Source of the DNA: DATDIC01 sp963777625
GTDB taxonomy: Bacteria; Pseudomonadota; Alphaproteobacteria; Acetobacterales; Acetobacteraceae
Assembly: GCA_963777625.1 (NCBI GenBank)
Contig: CAVZRO010000030.1
Location: 1-56,618 of the forward strand
Direction: 5' to 3'
DNA: 56,618 nt
Shown: one piece after another, positions 1-8,101 of the stretch
How positions within the stretch are numbered: the stretch's first letter is position 1
Layout of the letters: each line of letters begins with the position of its first letter
Notes under the pieces: generated by a model
Seen by the model: the letters and a program-made list of their open reading frames with translations, nothing else
Told to the model about the DNA's origin: nothing
The model's database searches: none
Made by a program: the position numbers and the translations under genes

Positions 1-97
1 TTTGGCGATTATGCACCTTCACAAACACGACCATCGAGTTCGGGACATCGACCTATTATTCACCCTGCCGATCGCCACAGATAGATGCCAACTCTTG

Positions 98-241
98 CTA
101 GGGGTGTACTGCCTGATGATCAGTTGTCACGTCAAATGGTCCGATCAGTTCGCAGACGCGGTCCAACTGAACGCCCTTCTGATAGTTCCAGAATTCCAGC
201 ACGGCATCACGCGAGCCAAAATCCAGACCAGCACGTTCTTC
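98..241 (-). pseudogene. Unidentified coding-like fragment
   Basis: Reading the minus strand gives about 47 codons without a stop, with a protein-like composition including GSRDAVLEFWNYQKG and ending at the TAG at 98-100. An in-frame TAA lies just upstream and there is no convincing start codon, so this can only be a fragment. It follows the remnant operon at 273-1640 in the same direction and may be a further broken member of it. I do not recognise the family. Bases 1-97 show nothing I can support. Confidence 0.22.
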
Positions 242-272
242 TTAAAGTCAGCGGTGATCCGTCTGGCTAGCC

Positions 273-432
273 TCACTTCTTGCCCTTCGGCGCCTTCGGC
301 TCATCCTTCGGCTTTTGCCGGGCGATCACCCGCAGCTTGTCGCGGAACGCGGCCTCGTCTTCGTCGCAGCCGAGTTCGCGGGCGGTTTCGCGGAATCGGT
401 CGATCTGAGTGTGATTATGATTAGTTTTTCAT
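273..432 (-). pseudogene. Small conserved hypothetical protein, start frameshifted
   Basis: The minus strand encodes the pattern DRFRETARELGCDEDEAAF followed by a lysine- and proline-rich tail (ARQKPKDEPKAPKGKK) and a stop at 273. I recall short alphaproteobacterial proteins of this kind, about 50-70 residues, with no known function. The only suitable ATG (432) is separated from the reading frame by a run of five A; one A fewer would join them into a protein of about 52 residues. It overlaps the end of the DUF1828-like gene, which suggests translational coupling. Either the start is lost or one base is miscalled. Confidence 0.45.
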
Positions 433-1142
433 GCCGAGATCTATCCAGAACAGGACGTAGTTGCTGAAAGGCACGACGGTCGCCCCAAGCCCAAGAAATT
501 AAGATCGGCGGCGTCCCAAGGTTCCTCATCATCATAGACAATACGTTGTAGCGTATTGGGCGGCTCGGCGTGGCGAACATCCAGGTTCGCGGCGAGAACG
601 GCGTTAATTGAAAAAGCTTCTTGCAAACGGCATCAAGCAATAGTCGCCGATGTCCAGTGAAGGCAATCTCAAAATCGAATCGATGAGCCTTGTTGCTCGC
701 CCCCACTATGGCCGCCTTTGCGTCACTTCGACAAATCGACCTTGAACACGCTCAAAATCGATTAGGCTGGCAAGCGATTCCCGAAAGTTTTTCTTTGGTA
801 TCCCGGGATACCGCAACCAAAGCATGGGCGGTCTCTTTCGATACATTGGCCACTAAAGCGATGGCTCCGGAGAGTTGCTCAAATTGACCAACGGGCTAGA
901 TGATTCCCTCATGGCGTAACATCCAGGCCTTGTGCACGCGCTGCATTTCGGACAATATAAAGATCGTCTGAGGTCCAGCCGCCGCCGGCCTCCAGCTCAT
1001 CCAATGCCCCCCCGCCGTCGTGCACCTTAAATTCGTCTTGCCCACCGGAAACATACACACGGACGATACCGTTGGACGGATAGAGGCAGTGCGTGGGCAC
1101 GACGACGTCTGCGGCCATCAAATGGCGATGGCCATCGATCAA
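421..1142 (-). pseudogene. DUF1828-like protein, multiply frameshifted
   Basis: Several minus-strand frames join into one protein of about 235 residues. The first block (1142-910) contains CLYPSNGIVRVYVSGG and FKVHDGGGALDELEAGGGW, which resemble the N-terminal DUF1828 domain. The next frames carry VNVSKETAHALVAV-like sequence (about 880-700), then KAHRFDFEIAFTGHRRLLLDA, then EPPNTLQRIVYDDEEPWDAAD, and finally ATVVPFSNYVLFWID before the TAA at 421-423. At least four single-base shifts are needed, so as written it cannot make a full protein. No catalytic residues can be assigned. The function of the family is unknown to me. The family call rests on remembered domain patterns. Confidence 0.5.
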
Positions 1143-1166
1143 GGCATCTCATCACCGCCAGCAGCG

Positions 1167-1640
1167 TCACACCAGAAGGTCCTTCTTTGGCAGCTCAGGA
1201 ATGTCCGTTGTCAGAGCGAAGATCTTTGTCTCACCACAGAACCACCTAAACGCTGCCGTGAACGTCCGGATATTCTCAGGCAGGAATCTAGCTATATGAA
1301 GCTGGAAGGCAAGAGTTCGGCTTGGCGTAGCGTCGATTGTCTGCCCATGCGTGGTAGTGGGGCCTTGACAACACGCCGGCGTGAACCGGGGCGTCCAGCG
1401 GATTCACGTGACCGTCATCGGTCGAAATCCAGACGCCATATGCATCTTGCTTCATTCAGCATAATCCGGAATTTTAGCGATCCGTTCGCAGGATAAGCCT
1501 TCACCTCAAGTTTGATCCCACGTAATTCGCCAGCGATTTCTACCGGCCTTGACCACCGATGACACTTTTCGCGGTGATCGTGAGACCAAACTCCGTAACC
1601 TGGCAACGCTCTTATCGACCCGCAGAGCGCCGTCTATCAG
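1167..1640 (-). pseudogene. Uncharacterised protein remnant upstream of the DUF1828-like gene
   Basis: Three minus-strand frames join into one C-terminal protein segment. It runs through EIAGELRGIKLEVKAYPANG, KFRIMLNEARCIWRLDFD, DDGHVNPLDAPVHAG, RPHYHAWADNRRYA and LPENIRTFTAAFRWFCGET, ending at ELPKKDLLV and the stop at 1167. The His/Asp-rich middle and the FRWFCGET end look like a family of about 150 residues that I remember next to DUF1828-type genes but cannot name with confidence. The N-terminus fades out where the insertion sequence begins at about 1676, so the insertion probably truncated it, and at least two internal frameshifts add to the damage. It lies 24 bases upstream of the DUF1828-like gene on the same strand. 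Confidence 0.42.
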
Positions 1641-1689
1641 TGTTCGCAGATCATGCGTGCCAGACACAGGGCGATCATGCTTGACAACT

Positions 1690-2586
1690 GGCCGGTAGAT
1701 CAACCGCTTGCCGACGATGCCCGTCAACGCACGTTCGGTGCGTCCCTGCATCATCCACACCAAGCCGCACGCGGTTGTTGTACCGGAAGTCGAATTCCGC
1801 AACATAGCGATGAAGATGCTTCTCGGGCAATGCTGGTAGATGCCCTTCATGCCGCGCTTGAACACACTGTAGAAGCCTTCGACCGTGTTCGTGTGGACAT
1901 CGCCGCGCACATATTCGCCCGTGCCGTGCGTCACGAAATCGTGTTCGGTGAAGTGCTTGTTCAGGTGCGCATACTGCCCGGCTTCATCCGTCATGACGTG
2001 CGTCTCCGGATGCACGTTCGCCTTGATGATCGGCAGCAGATCGGCCGCGCTGGTCCCGTCCACATGGAACGAGCGGGCCTGGCACCCTTCGAGCCGCGCT
2101 CCACCAGCGTCATCACGGCATGCTTGTGGGCATAGCCGCGACGCTTCGGCATGTCCTTCTTCTGGCCGATGAACGTCTCGTCGATTTCGACAATCCCGCC
2201 GGGTCCGCCCATCATCGGCAGCTTGCCGTCGCCATCGCCTCACGAATGCGATGCGTCATGAACCACGCGGTCTTGTACTGAACGTCCAACGTCCGCATCA
2301 GTTGATGGCTGCTGATGCCCTTCTTGCTGCTGCACATCAGGTAGACGGCCTGTAGCCACTGATGCAGCGGCACATGGCTGGACTCGAATACGGTGCCAAC
2401 CTTGACGGTGAACTGCTTCTTGCAGGGGCCGCAGCGACGCAGACCGATCCGGCCGCCCTTTACCGGCGTAATGCGGTCTATGCCGCCGCAGTGGGGGCAT
2501 ACCGGGCCATTCGGCCAAAGCTGGGTTTCCAGCTTCGCGTAGGCTGCGGCTTCGTCGTGAAAGCAGGGGGCGGAAAGTGCGGACAT
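1690..2586 (-). pseudogene. IS1595 (ISXO2-like) transposase, frameshifted
   Basis: The N-terminal part (2586-2212) has the zinc-ribbon CPHCGG...CGPCKKQF, followed by VGTVFESSHVPLHQW and the helix-turn-helix-like GISSHQLMRTLDVQYKTAWF. The catalytic DDE/N-type core continues in other frames: VEIDETFIGQKKDMPKR (about 2195-2145), VMTDEAGQYAHLNKHF (about 2000-1955), and NTVEGFYSVFKRGMKG, then EKHLHRYVAEFDFRYNNR and ALTGIVGKRLIYRP. At least four single-base shifts separate these pieces (near 2215, 2075, 1830 and 1745). The family call is firm; activity of this copy is not expected unless the shifts are sequencing errors. Confidence 0.85.
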
Positions 2587-2607
2587 CGGTCTTGCTCCTT
2601 GACCGCA

Positions 2608-2636
2608 TTCCTAACTGCACCCGGAATATTTGTCAA
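2608..2636 (-). promoter_or_regulatory. Candidate sigma-70 promoter of the transposase
   Basis: On the minus strand a perfect TTGACA (2631-2636) is followed after 17 bases by TAGGAA (2608-2613), about 20 bases before the transposase ATG at 2586. Its position inside the IS end fits a transposase promoter. The -10 box is weak. Confidence 0.4.
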
Positions 2637-2791
2637 CTACATAATCGCCTTTTCTTTCAGCCAACCCGCCTGGAGCGTGCGAGACGTGCCACCAGCGCCC
2701 GTCCAGTGCGGCCCTGGTCGGCAAGCCGGCGGCCGGCGTGTCGAGCTGCTGGGCGGGGCGTGACCCGGCGGGATTGCTGATCCCCTTCGCC

Positions 2792-2983
2792 TCATTTTCG
2801 TCCGAGTCGCGGTGACGGCACGTTGCCGACCTGCCTCAGCTCGCACCACACCTCTGCCCCTGCGTATGGTTCGATCATGGTGGCGGCTTTAGTGAGGGCG
2901 GCATCGTCGTCCGGGAACACAGCTTCCTGAACAGCAACTAAGTGCCGCTCAGCGTCCAAAAAGCAGATACGATAGTAAGGCAT
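2792..2983 (-). CDS. Small hypothetical protein, paralogue of the gene at 5169-5375
   Basis: This 63-residue protein starts MPYYRICFLDAERH and contains FPDDDAAL and the core AGAEVW, with RQVGNVPS near the end. The gene at 5169-5375 has the same layout. Short proteins with this MPxYRxYxLD pattern, a DDDAAL segment and an AEVW motif are common in alphaproteobacteria and have no known function. I chose the ATG at 2983 because the longer reading would add an atypical N-terminus and because the paralogue starts at the same residue. There is no obvious operon partner; the IS element lies just to its left. Confidence 0.6.
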   Translation of the reverse strand: MPYYRICFLDAERHLVAVQEAVFPDDDAALTKAATMIEPYAGAEVWCELRQVGNVPSPRLGRK

Positions 2984-3182
2984 TGCCGACAGCCTGACGA
3001 AAGCGTTCCACTGCACACAGCTCTTTATCGCTTGCCGGGACTGCAACTCGCTATCACGTTCAAATTACGGTCAATTAACCACACCGCCGATCGTATGGGC
3101 GCGGGCCGCGGCCGTGATCCGGCAAACATTGGCTTTCAGGCACCGACCGCGTTACGATCGACTGTTCGCGCTGGGGGCGGGT

Positions 3183-3383
3183 ATGCTCAGCGACCGTTTA
3201 GGGTGGCTGTCCCGAAATACGCCTGGTTGGGTGAAAATCGCACTCTTTACCGCATCTATTGCGGCGGGCGGTGTTCTGACTGTCCGCGGCATCGTGTTCG
3301 GCTGCCGGCTATACGATTGGCTGCTGATCGCGGTCTGCGTTGTGGGATTCGCCCTCGCCATGCTGCTCGCGCGGGCCGTGTGA
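3183..3383 (+). CDS. Small membrane protein, unknown function
   Basis: The 66-residue product begins MLSDRLGWLSRNTPGWV and has two hydrophobic segments, roughly residues 17-35 (IALFTASIAAGGVLTV) and 45-63 (LLIAVCVVGFALAMLLA), so a two-helix inner-membrane protein is expected. An upstream ATG at 3114 is possible but adds an Arg-rich tail without hydrophobic character. No family recognised. It stands alone between two minus-strand genes. Confidence 0.45.
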   Translation: MLSDRLGWLSRNTPGWVKIALFTASIAAGGVLTVRGIVFGCRLYDWLLIAVCVVGFALAMLLARAV

Positions 3384-3581
3384 CTTCAGCCCGTCGCGTG
3401 ACGCCCAACCGGCCGATGACCTGACGATTCGCAGTCCGTTATGGTAACGATGGCGCGATGGTTGCTATCTCAAGTTGTGGTGCCCTTTTCTGTGTGTCAG
3501 CGTCTCCTTGGTCCGCGGCTCCCCTGGTAAAGCATTGGAGCGAAGGGGCCGGGCGTCTCAGCCTCGAACCTACGACCGGCC

Positions 3582-3974
3582 CTATCGCCGCGCCTTATGC
3601 TGAACGTCGCCTGCCGACCAAGGCGCCGGGCGCCGTTGCCCGATATGCTTGGCACGCTCGATGCACCCGACAGGAGTACGCCGGAGTGGGGGAGCTTGGG
3701 CATCCTGTTCCCGGACCGCGAAGCTGATGCTGTCCACGACCTTCCCGTCCTCCCGCACCGGCACATAGACACGGGAGCGCCCCTGCGCGTCGCTGGCGAC
3801 AATGGACTGCGGCATCATGTCAGGCGATTCGCCGCCGTGCTCCATTGTCCTGAAAGTCCACCCGCGGCCGTCCCCAAGGTGATCTTGGGGGCGCTGGTCG
3901 CGCGGGAGTGGTCGGTAGGTGTGCGACTTAGTGACGAGAGGCACGGCGGGGCTCTCCGGTTCGGTTATCGGCAA
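3582..3974 (-). CDS. Hypothetical protein
   Basis: The 130-codon frame has strong G/C preference at third positions, as real genes here do, and a plausible soluble segment around residues 50-95 (DMMPQSIVASDAQGRSRVY and DGKVVDSISFAVREQD). The last 30 residues are Arg/Pro-rich and may lie past a missed frameshift, since this part of the window has many. No domain recognised. It is divergent from the SRAP gene at 4127, with about 150 bases between them. Bases 3384-3581 show nothing I can support. Confidence 0.4.
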   Translation of the reverse strand: MPITEPESPAVPLVTKSHTYRPLPRDQRPQDHLGDGRGWTFRTMEHGGESPDMMPQSIVASDAQGRSRVYVPVREDGKVVDSISFAVREQDAQAPPLRRTPVGCIERAKHIGQRRPAPWSAGDVQHKARR

Positions 3975-4126
3975 TTAAGCTCCCTCCCCGCCCTGCGGTT
4001 CCGGCATAGCCCATCACGCTGGTATGCGGGCGATGGAGCCGATGGCTACCGCTCCCTGTGGTTCACAAGCCGGTCGGCGGTTGTCAGGTCCCGCACTTTG
4101 CGCCCGCCCCATGCTACAATCCCGAT

Positions 4127-4801
4127 ATGTGCGGCCGATACGCCAGCTTTCTCCCCGCCGAAGCGCTCTCCCGTATCTTCGGCACACGCAACCCGCCGCC
4201 GAACATCGAGGCGACGTGGAACCTGGCCCCCGCACAACTCGCGCCTGTCGTGCGGCGGCACCCGGAAACAGGCGAGCGTCATCTCGATCTGCTGACGTGG
4301 GGTTTCCTGGCCCAATGGACGCCGGCGATAAACACGACCTCGCCCCCGATTAACGCGCGAGCGGAGACAGTCGCGACGTCGGGCATGTTCCGCGAGGCAT
4401 TCGCCCGGCGCCGCTGCATAGTGCCAGCGGATGTGTTCTATGAGTGGCGCGTCGTGAAAGGCAGCAAGCAGCCCTATGCCATTGCCCGGCAGGATGGTCG
4501 GCCGATGGCGTTCGCAGGCATCTGGGCAGCGCATTATGACCTTGCCGGCACTGTGCGTCGGACCTTTGCCATCATCACCACGGCCGCCGGTCCAGACGTG
4601 GCGAAGCTGCACAGCCGCATGCCGGTCATCCTGGAGCCGGTGGACTGGCCGGCATGGCTGGGCGAGGTGGAGGGCGATCCGGCATCGCTGTTGCGTCCGT
4701 CACGTGCCCACACGTTGCAGATGTGGCCGGTGGACCGGCGCGTCGGCAATCCGAAGAATAACGGACCGGAACTGATCCAGCCGGTGGAGCTGGCGAGCTG
4801 A
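4127..4801 (+). CDS. SRAP-domain protein (YedK/HMCES-like DNA-crosslink protein)
   Basis: SRAP proteins shield abasic sites in single-stranded DNA by forming a covalent thiazolidine link through their N-terminal cysteine. The start at 4127 gives MCGRYASF, so Cys2 is exposed after methionine removal, which is decisive for choosing it over the upstream start at 4058. Other hallmarks are NARAETVATSGMFREAF (the conserved Asn), RRCIVPADVFYEWR (the conserved Glu) and LHSRMPVIL (the conserved His). The 224-residue length is normal. It is a lone gene in the accessory region; such genes are common on plasmids, phages and integrative elements. Confidence in the family is high. Confidence 0.93.
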   Translation: MCGRYASFLPAEALSRIFGTRNPPPNIEATWNLAPAQLAPVVRRHPETGERHLDLLTWGFLAQWTPAINTTSPPINARAETVATSGMFREAFARRRCIVPADVFYEWRVVKGSKQPYAIARQDGRPMAFAGIWAAHYDLAGTVRRTFAIITTAAGPDVAKLHSRMPVILEPVDWPAWLGEVEGDPASLLRPSRAHTLQMWPVDRRVGNPKNNGPELIQPVELAS

Positions 4802-5018
4802 GCACGGGCGCGGCTGGCGGCGCGCACCCAGCTGCGGGCGAAGCTGCTATACGAACGGCGGCGGTGCTCGACGTTTGGGGCGGGCGGCCGCGCGGCGGGC
4901 ATCAACCCTCGTGCTGTTTAGGTTGGCCACGCTGCTGTGGCGCGTTCGGGCGGCGCCGGAGGCCGCAAGCAGGACGAAAACGACGGCCTAGGCGCTCCAG
5001 CCCACGGCGACTACGGCA

Positions 5019-5217
5019 ATGGACCCCGATCAGCTTAGACGCAAGGCAGCTCACTACCGCCAGATCGCGAAGCTTTATCTCGGACGAGCAGATGCGGGAC
5101 GGACTCCTGAGCTTGGCGAGTGAATACGAAGCGAAGGCCGACGCCATAAGCGCCGGCCAAGCTGAGGGTCACGCTCCGCTGGGCTCACCGTCCACTGACG
5201 ACGAGGACGGCACGTAG
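5019..5217 (+). pseudogene. Small hypothetical protein with one frameshift
   Basis: From the ATG at 5019 the first frame reads MDPDQLRRKAAHYRQIAKL, and after about 5074 a second frame reads ISDEQMRDGLLSLASEYEAK. Together they make the familiar shape of short rhizobial-type proteins (a DP-LR-A-HYR start and a D-LL-LA-EYE helix) of about 65 residues, whose function is unknown. One base gained or lost near 5074 separates the halves. The last 49 bases overlap the end of the convergent gene at 5169. Bases 4802-5018 contain nothing I can support. Confidence 0.5.
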
Positions 5218-5375
5218 CCCACCAGACGCGCCAGAGACCAAACCTCCGCGCCGGCCTGGCCGTCGATAACGCTCTTGGCTTCCATAAGCGCGGCATCATC
5301 ATCCGGGAACTCGGCCTCGCGCACCGAGGTAATGCGCCGCTTCGTGTTCAGCAGGTAGATACGATAGTGTGGCAT
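5169..5375 (-). CDS. Small hypothetical protein, paralogue of the gene at 2792-2983
   Basis: The 68-residue product begins MPHYRIYLLNTKRR and shares FPDDDAAL, AGAEVW and RLVGYVPS with the protein at 2792-2983, in the same order and spacing. The pair are diverged duplicates or two independently acquired members of one family. Function unknown. It runs convergently into the frameshifted gene at 5019-5217. Confidence 0.6.
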   Translation of the reverse strand: MPHYRIYLLNTKRRITSVREAEFPDDDAALMEAKSVIDGQAGAEVWSLARLVGYVPSSSSVDGEPSGA

Positions 5376-5555
5376 TGCTGAATACCCAGACCAGTAAGCG
5401 CCACAGGCCCCGATCCCCGCCCCTGTGGTGCACCTTTTCGGCGTCTTCGGGTCGTCGATTCAGTTAGCGAATCACAATTATGGTTTCAATATCCGATGCG
5501 GTTTGGAGCCGTTCGCTAGCCCGGGATTTCCACACCATCTTGCCGCCGGGCGGCA

Positions 5556-5786
5556 GTGCGCCATCTCCCCAAAGTGCCCACCCGCATCGTCACCGCCCGG
5601 CCGCCAAGCCGCATAAAGCGTAAGCCCAAGGTCGCACCGCCGGCTGAAGCTGCGCCAGCCTGGATCGTCACGACACGGAAGGCGCGCCCGGCACCCGCCG
5701 GGCTGGCGGATCACCGCAACGCCGATGCCGCCGATCGGCTATGGCGGGAGCTGGTGCGGCGTGTAACCGGCAAGAATCTGAGCTAA
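5556..5786 (+). CDS. Small basic hypothetical protein
   Basis: A GTG start gives MRHLPKVPTRIVTARPPS, a Pro/Lys/Arg-rich first half with two copies of an IVTxR motif (IVTARPP, IVTTRKAR), and a helical end DAADRLWRELVRRVTGKN. I recall similar small proteins in other alphaproteobacterial accessory regions, with a DAAD-LWRELVRR ending, but no function. The basic N-terminus could bind nucleic acid; that is inference. Bases 5376-5555 and 5787-5973 hold nothing further I can support. Confidence 0.45.
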   Translation: MRHLPKVPTRIVTARPPSRIKRKPKVAPPAEAAPAWIVTTRKARPAPAGLADHRNADAADRLWRELVRRVTGKNLS

Positions 5787-5973
5787 CGGGGTAGTGTCCT
5801 ATGCAGTATGCTGGGCCGGCCCAGCCCGTCACCCTGTGCGCGGTCCGCGCCGCCCAGGCCGGGCCAGGACGAACGCGAACGCGCCGGTCCGGCCGCCCCG
5901 CTGCTACGTTCCCCAACTCATCAGCCCTCCGCGCCGACGAACGCTGCATCGCGCCGGCGGCGGGTATCCCGCC

Positions 5974-6537
5974 TCACCGCAGCCCCGGCAATGTCGGCTG
6001 CCGCAACGTCGCGCGCTTGATCCCCACTTCCCGTGCGAGCACCTCCACCGGCACGATGCGGCCCCACGAATCATTGCGTTGCACATACCGCCGCTGCCGC
6101 CGTTCGGGGAAGTCGTAAATCCGGCCGCCCTGATCACCAGTGCCGAACGCCCATTGCTGCAATCGGAACAGCGGCAGGAACAGCGCCGTATCCGCGTCCA
6201 GGAAGTGAAAGCCCACCACGTCGGCCCGGCAGGTGATCAGCCATCCCGGCGTTGATCCGCGCTCCACGTGAGATGCCTGACTGTCCAGGTTCTTGTTCGA
6301 CCATACTTCCAGGAACAACCGGCCAGTCCACCGGCGCTGCACCTTGATCTCGATGCTCGCCACGCCGCCCGGGCCGGTGGCGATGAGAAGGTCGCCGAAA
6401 CTGCGCTGGAAGGTGCGTGCCAGCGGGCCCTTGGCGACGTGGATGAGCTGGCCGCGCCAGGCACGCGATTCGAGAAAAGGGAGCAGGGCGGCCATCCCGC
6501 GCTGCTCCACCAGACACGCATCGGCGAAAGCGTCCAT
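5974..6537 (-). CDS. Hypothetical protein, possibly nuclease-like
   Basis: The 187-residue product starts MDAFADACLVEQRG. Its middle has FGDLLIATG followed by ASIEIKVQRRW and LFLEVWSNKN, an acidic residue then an E-x-K on a beta-strand-like stretch. That recalls the PD-(D/E)XK nuclease layout, but the match is loose and I do not claim it. GWLITCRADVVGFHFLDAD follows. The gene lies on the minus strand downstream of the overlapping cluster at 6624-8004, so it may be the last gene of that unit. Codon use matches the neighbours. Confidence 0.6.
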   Translation of the reverse strand: MDAFADACLVEQRGMAALLPFLESRAWRGQLIHVAKGPLARTFQRSFGDLLIATGPGGVASIEIKVQRRWTGRLFLEVWSNKNLDSQASHVERGSTPGWLITCRADVVGFHFLDADTALFLPLFRLQQWAFGTGDQGGRIYDFPERRQRRYVQRNDSWGRIVPVEVLAREVGIKRATLRQPTLPGLR

Positions 6538-6623
6538 TGGGGCACTCGCATGAAGCCCGGCAACGCCCCTTGCCGCCGGGTCAGTTGATCAGACGTTTCT
6601 TGCTCTTGCCGCGTGTCAGCGGA

Positions 6624-7052
6624 TCAGGCGTAGGCGCTGAGGCGCTCCAGCAGATCGGGATCGCTGGTGGTCGCCAGGTCGAACTCGGCCACTCTGGCAA
6701 CCATCACCGTGAGGCCAGCGACGACGCGTTTGACGGTTTCCAGGTCCGTTTCCAGCGTGCCCTCTTTCAACTGCTCGGCCAAATCGGAGGCGCTGATATC
6801 CCCGATGAAGTCGAACAGGATGCCCAACTGCGTCGCGGCGTCGGCGAGAGTTCGGGGGCGGTGCGCCAGCGCCAGACCTTGCCATGCCACGATTTCATTC
6901 AGGCTCCAACGCATACTGATCTCGGCTGCATGCTTGTCCGCACTATCCGAAGCAGCAGCCGTCGCCGCATCGTCGTGCGCCGCGTGCCGTGCGAATGCCG
7001 CGCTGAGATGCCGGCCGATCCCGACCAGCGACAGAGGCTGAAGGCAGTTCAT
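6624..7052 (-). CDS. Hypothetical protein
   Basis: The 142-residue product starts MNCLQPLSLVGIGRH and looks helical and soluble, with an Ala/Asp-rich stretch near residues 20-40 and an acidic C-terminus ending SDPDLLERLSAYA. Its start overlaps the stop of the gene at 7049 by four bases (ATGA), which indicates translational coupling. No domain recognised. It is the fourth gene in a tightly overlapping minus-strand cluster downstream of the integrase. Confidence 0.6.
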   Translation of the reverse strand: MNCLQPLSLVGIGRHLSAAFARHAAHDDAATAAASDSADKHAAEISMRWSLNEIVAWQGLALAHRPRTLADAATQLGILFDFIGDISASDLAEQLKEGTLETDLETVKRVVAGLTVMVARVAEFDLATTSDPDLLERLSAYA

Positions 7053-7231
7053 TGTGAGCCTCCTGTCGGCTTTGAGGGTGGGGGGTTCTGGCCGGGCTTT
7101 GGACGGGGCAGCCTCACCTGGGTTGGGACAACGAGCACCTCGTAAGCGCCGGGCTTGCCGTAAATCGGCGACCTGGATCGATCCAGGCGCGAGAATGGCA
7201 ACGGTGGCCAGCGGAACGGATGCGCGGTCAT
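7049..7231 (-). CDS. Small proline-rich hypothetical protein
   Basis: The 60-residue product starts MTAHPFRWPPLPFSRLD and ends with a proline-rich tail (PRPKPGQNPPPSKPTGG). It overlaps the gene before it (7228) and the gene after it (7052) by four bases each, which is the best evidence that it is translated. No family recognised. The PKPTGG tail also occurs at the end of the neighbouring protein at 7228, which may reflect local duplication. Confidence 0.5.
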   Translation of the reverse strand: MTAHPFRWPPLPFSRLDRSRSPIYGKPGAYEVLVVPTQVRLPRPKPGQNPPPSKPTGGSQ

Positions 7232-7546
7232 GCCACGCCTCCTGTTGGTTTCGGAGTTGGGGGATCGTCCGCCGAGCTTTTGTTTCCTGCTTTCAACGCC
7301 TCGTAAAATTCGTCGGTGGCGTCGGTCGCAAGACGAGCGGCATGCCTCATCGCCTCGAAATCATCTTCCGCTGCCGTAAACTGGTCGCAGAACCAACAGA
7401 ACCCAATGACGGCGAACTCCACGCGCACGCACCGTCAGGAGTAGGTCGGCGCATTGATCGCACGCGCCCAGCAAATCCTTCACGGGGCCTTGGGTGAAGT
7501 CGGCGATCACCGGTTCTGCGTCGGGCAGGGCGTTGCGCTTGCTCAT
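7228..7546 (-). pseudogene. Hypothetical protein with two Cys pairs, one probable frameshift
   Basis: One frame starts at ATG 7546 (MSKRNALPDAEPVIADF...GACDQCADLLLTV) and a second frame from about 7428 continues RVEFAVIGFCWFCDQFTAAED to a stop at 7228. Read together they make one protein of about 106 residues with C-x2-C in each half, which could be a metal site. Read separately, the second part would need a GTG start at 7428 inside the first. I favour one gene with a single-base shift near 7420. Both ends overlap their neighbours by ATGA. Confidence 0.5.
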
Positions 7547-8004
7547 GTCTGCGCCTCCCCGACCTGAGTCGCGAGCTGCGCCAATTTGTCAGGCGGCATC
7601 GCCAGCGCCTCCACTGCGTCCCACAGCATGTTGTCCACGATGCTGCGATTGTCAGGGCCGTCCGGCTCATAGAAGGCGACCGCCACAGACAGTTTTGCTC
7701 GGTGACCCGTTTCTGTGAACGGTTCCGTCTCGGTCACCTTTTCGATCAGGTCGCAATAACCCTCGGGATGATCCGGATAGTTTCCATTCGCGTTGGGACC
7801 CGTACTCTGCCATTCGCGCTCCATGGCCACGAGCGCCGCGCAGTTCCGGATCAGCGCCGCGTCGGGCGCTACGGCATCATCGCCACCGGCCGGCGCAGCC
7901 ATCGTAGCCGGTGCGAGCGCCGCAGCGGCGGCTCCGGCCAACAGCATGCGACGCTGCACACCCCGCGTGTTTGTGGTAGAAGCCCGGTCGTCGGCTTCGT
8001 TCAT
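7543..8004 (-). CDS. Hypothetical exported protein with twin-arginine-like signal
   Basis: The 153-residue product has GVQRRMLLAGAAAAALAP near residues 15-32, a twin-arginine followed by a hydrophobic stretch and an Ala-rich cleavage region, so Tat export to the periplasm is likely. The mature part includes NCAALVAMEREWQ and ends PPDKLAQLATQVGEAQT. I do not recognise a domain. It is the first gene of the overlapping cluster 8004-6624. An exported protein at the head of such a cluster next to an integrase is unusual, but its role cannot be read from the sequence. Confidence 0.6.
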   Translation of the reverse strand: MNEADDRASTTNTRGVQRRMLLAGAAAAALAPATMAAPAGGDDAVAPDAALIRNCAALVAMEREWQSTGPNANGNYPDHPEGYCDLIEKVTETEPFTETGHRAKLSVAVAFYEPDGPDNRSIVDNMLWDAVEALAMPPDKLAQLATQVGEAQT

Positions 8005-8101
8005 GGACTAATCCTCCCTCAGGCGGGGCCACGCGGCGGGCGGGTGCTCTAACACTCGCTCGCCAAACCCCCTCATGCCGGGAACCGCCCGGCGCGGTTG
8101 T

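Larger units (their letters stand above)
1676..2640 (-). mobile_element. IS1595-family insertion sequence (degenerate)
   Basis: The element is about 965 bp, a normal size for the family, with a single transposase on the minus strand. The outer ends carry short matching inverted sequence (GTTGACAA at the transposase-start side near 2630-2638 and TTGTCAAG near 1676-1684). I could not find a convincing 8-bp target duplication, so both boundaries are approximate. It separates the remnant operon on its left from the small genes on its right. Confidence 0.6.
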
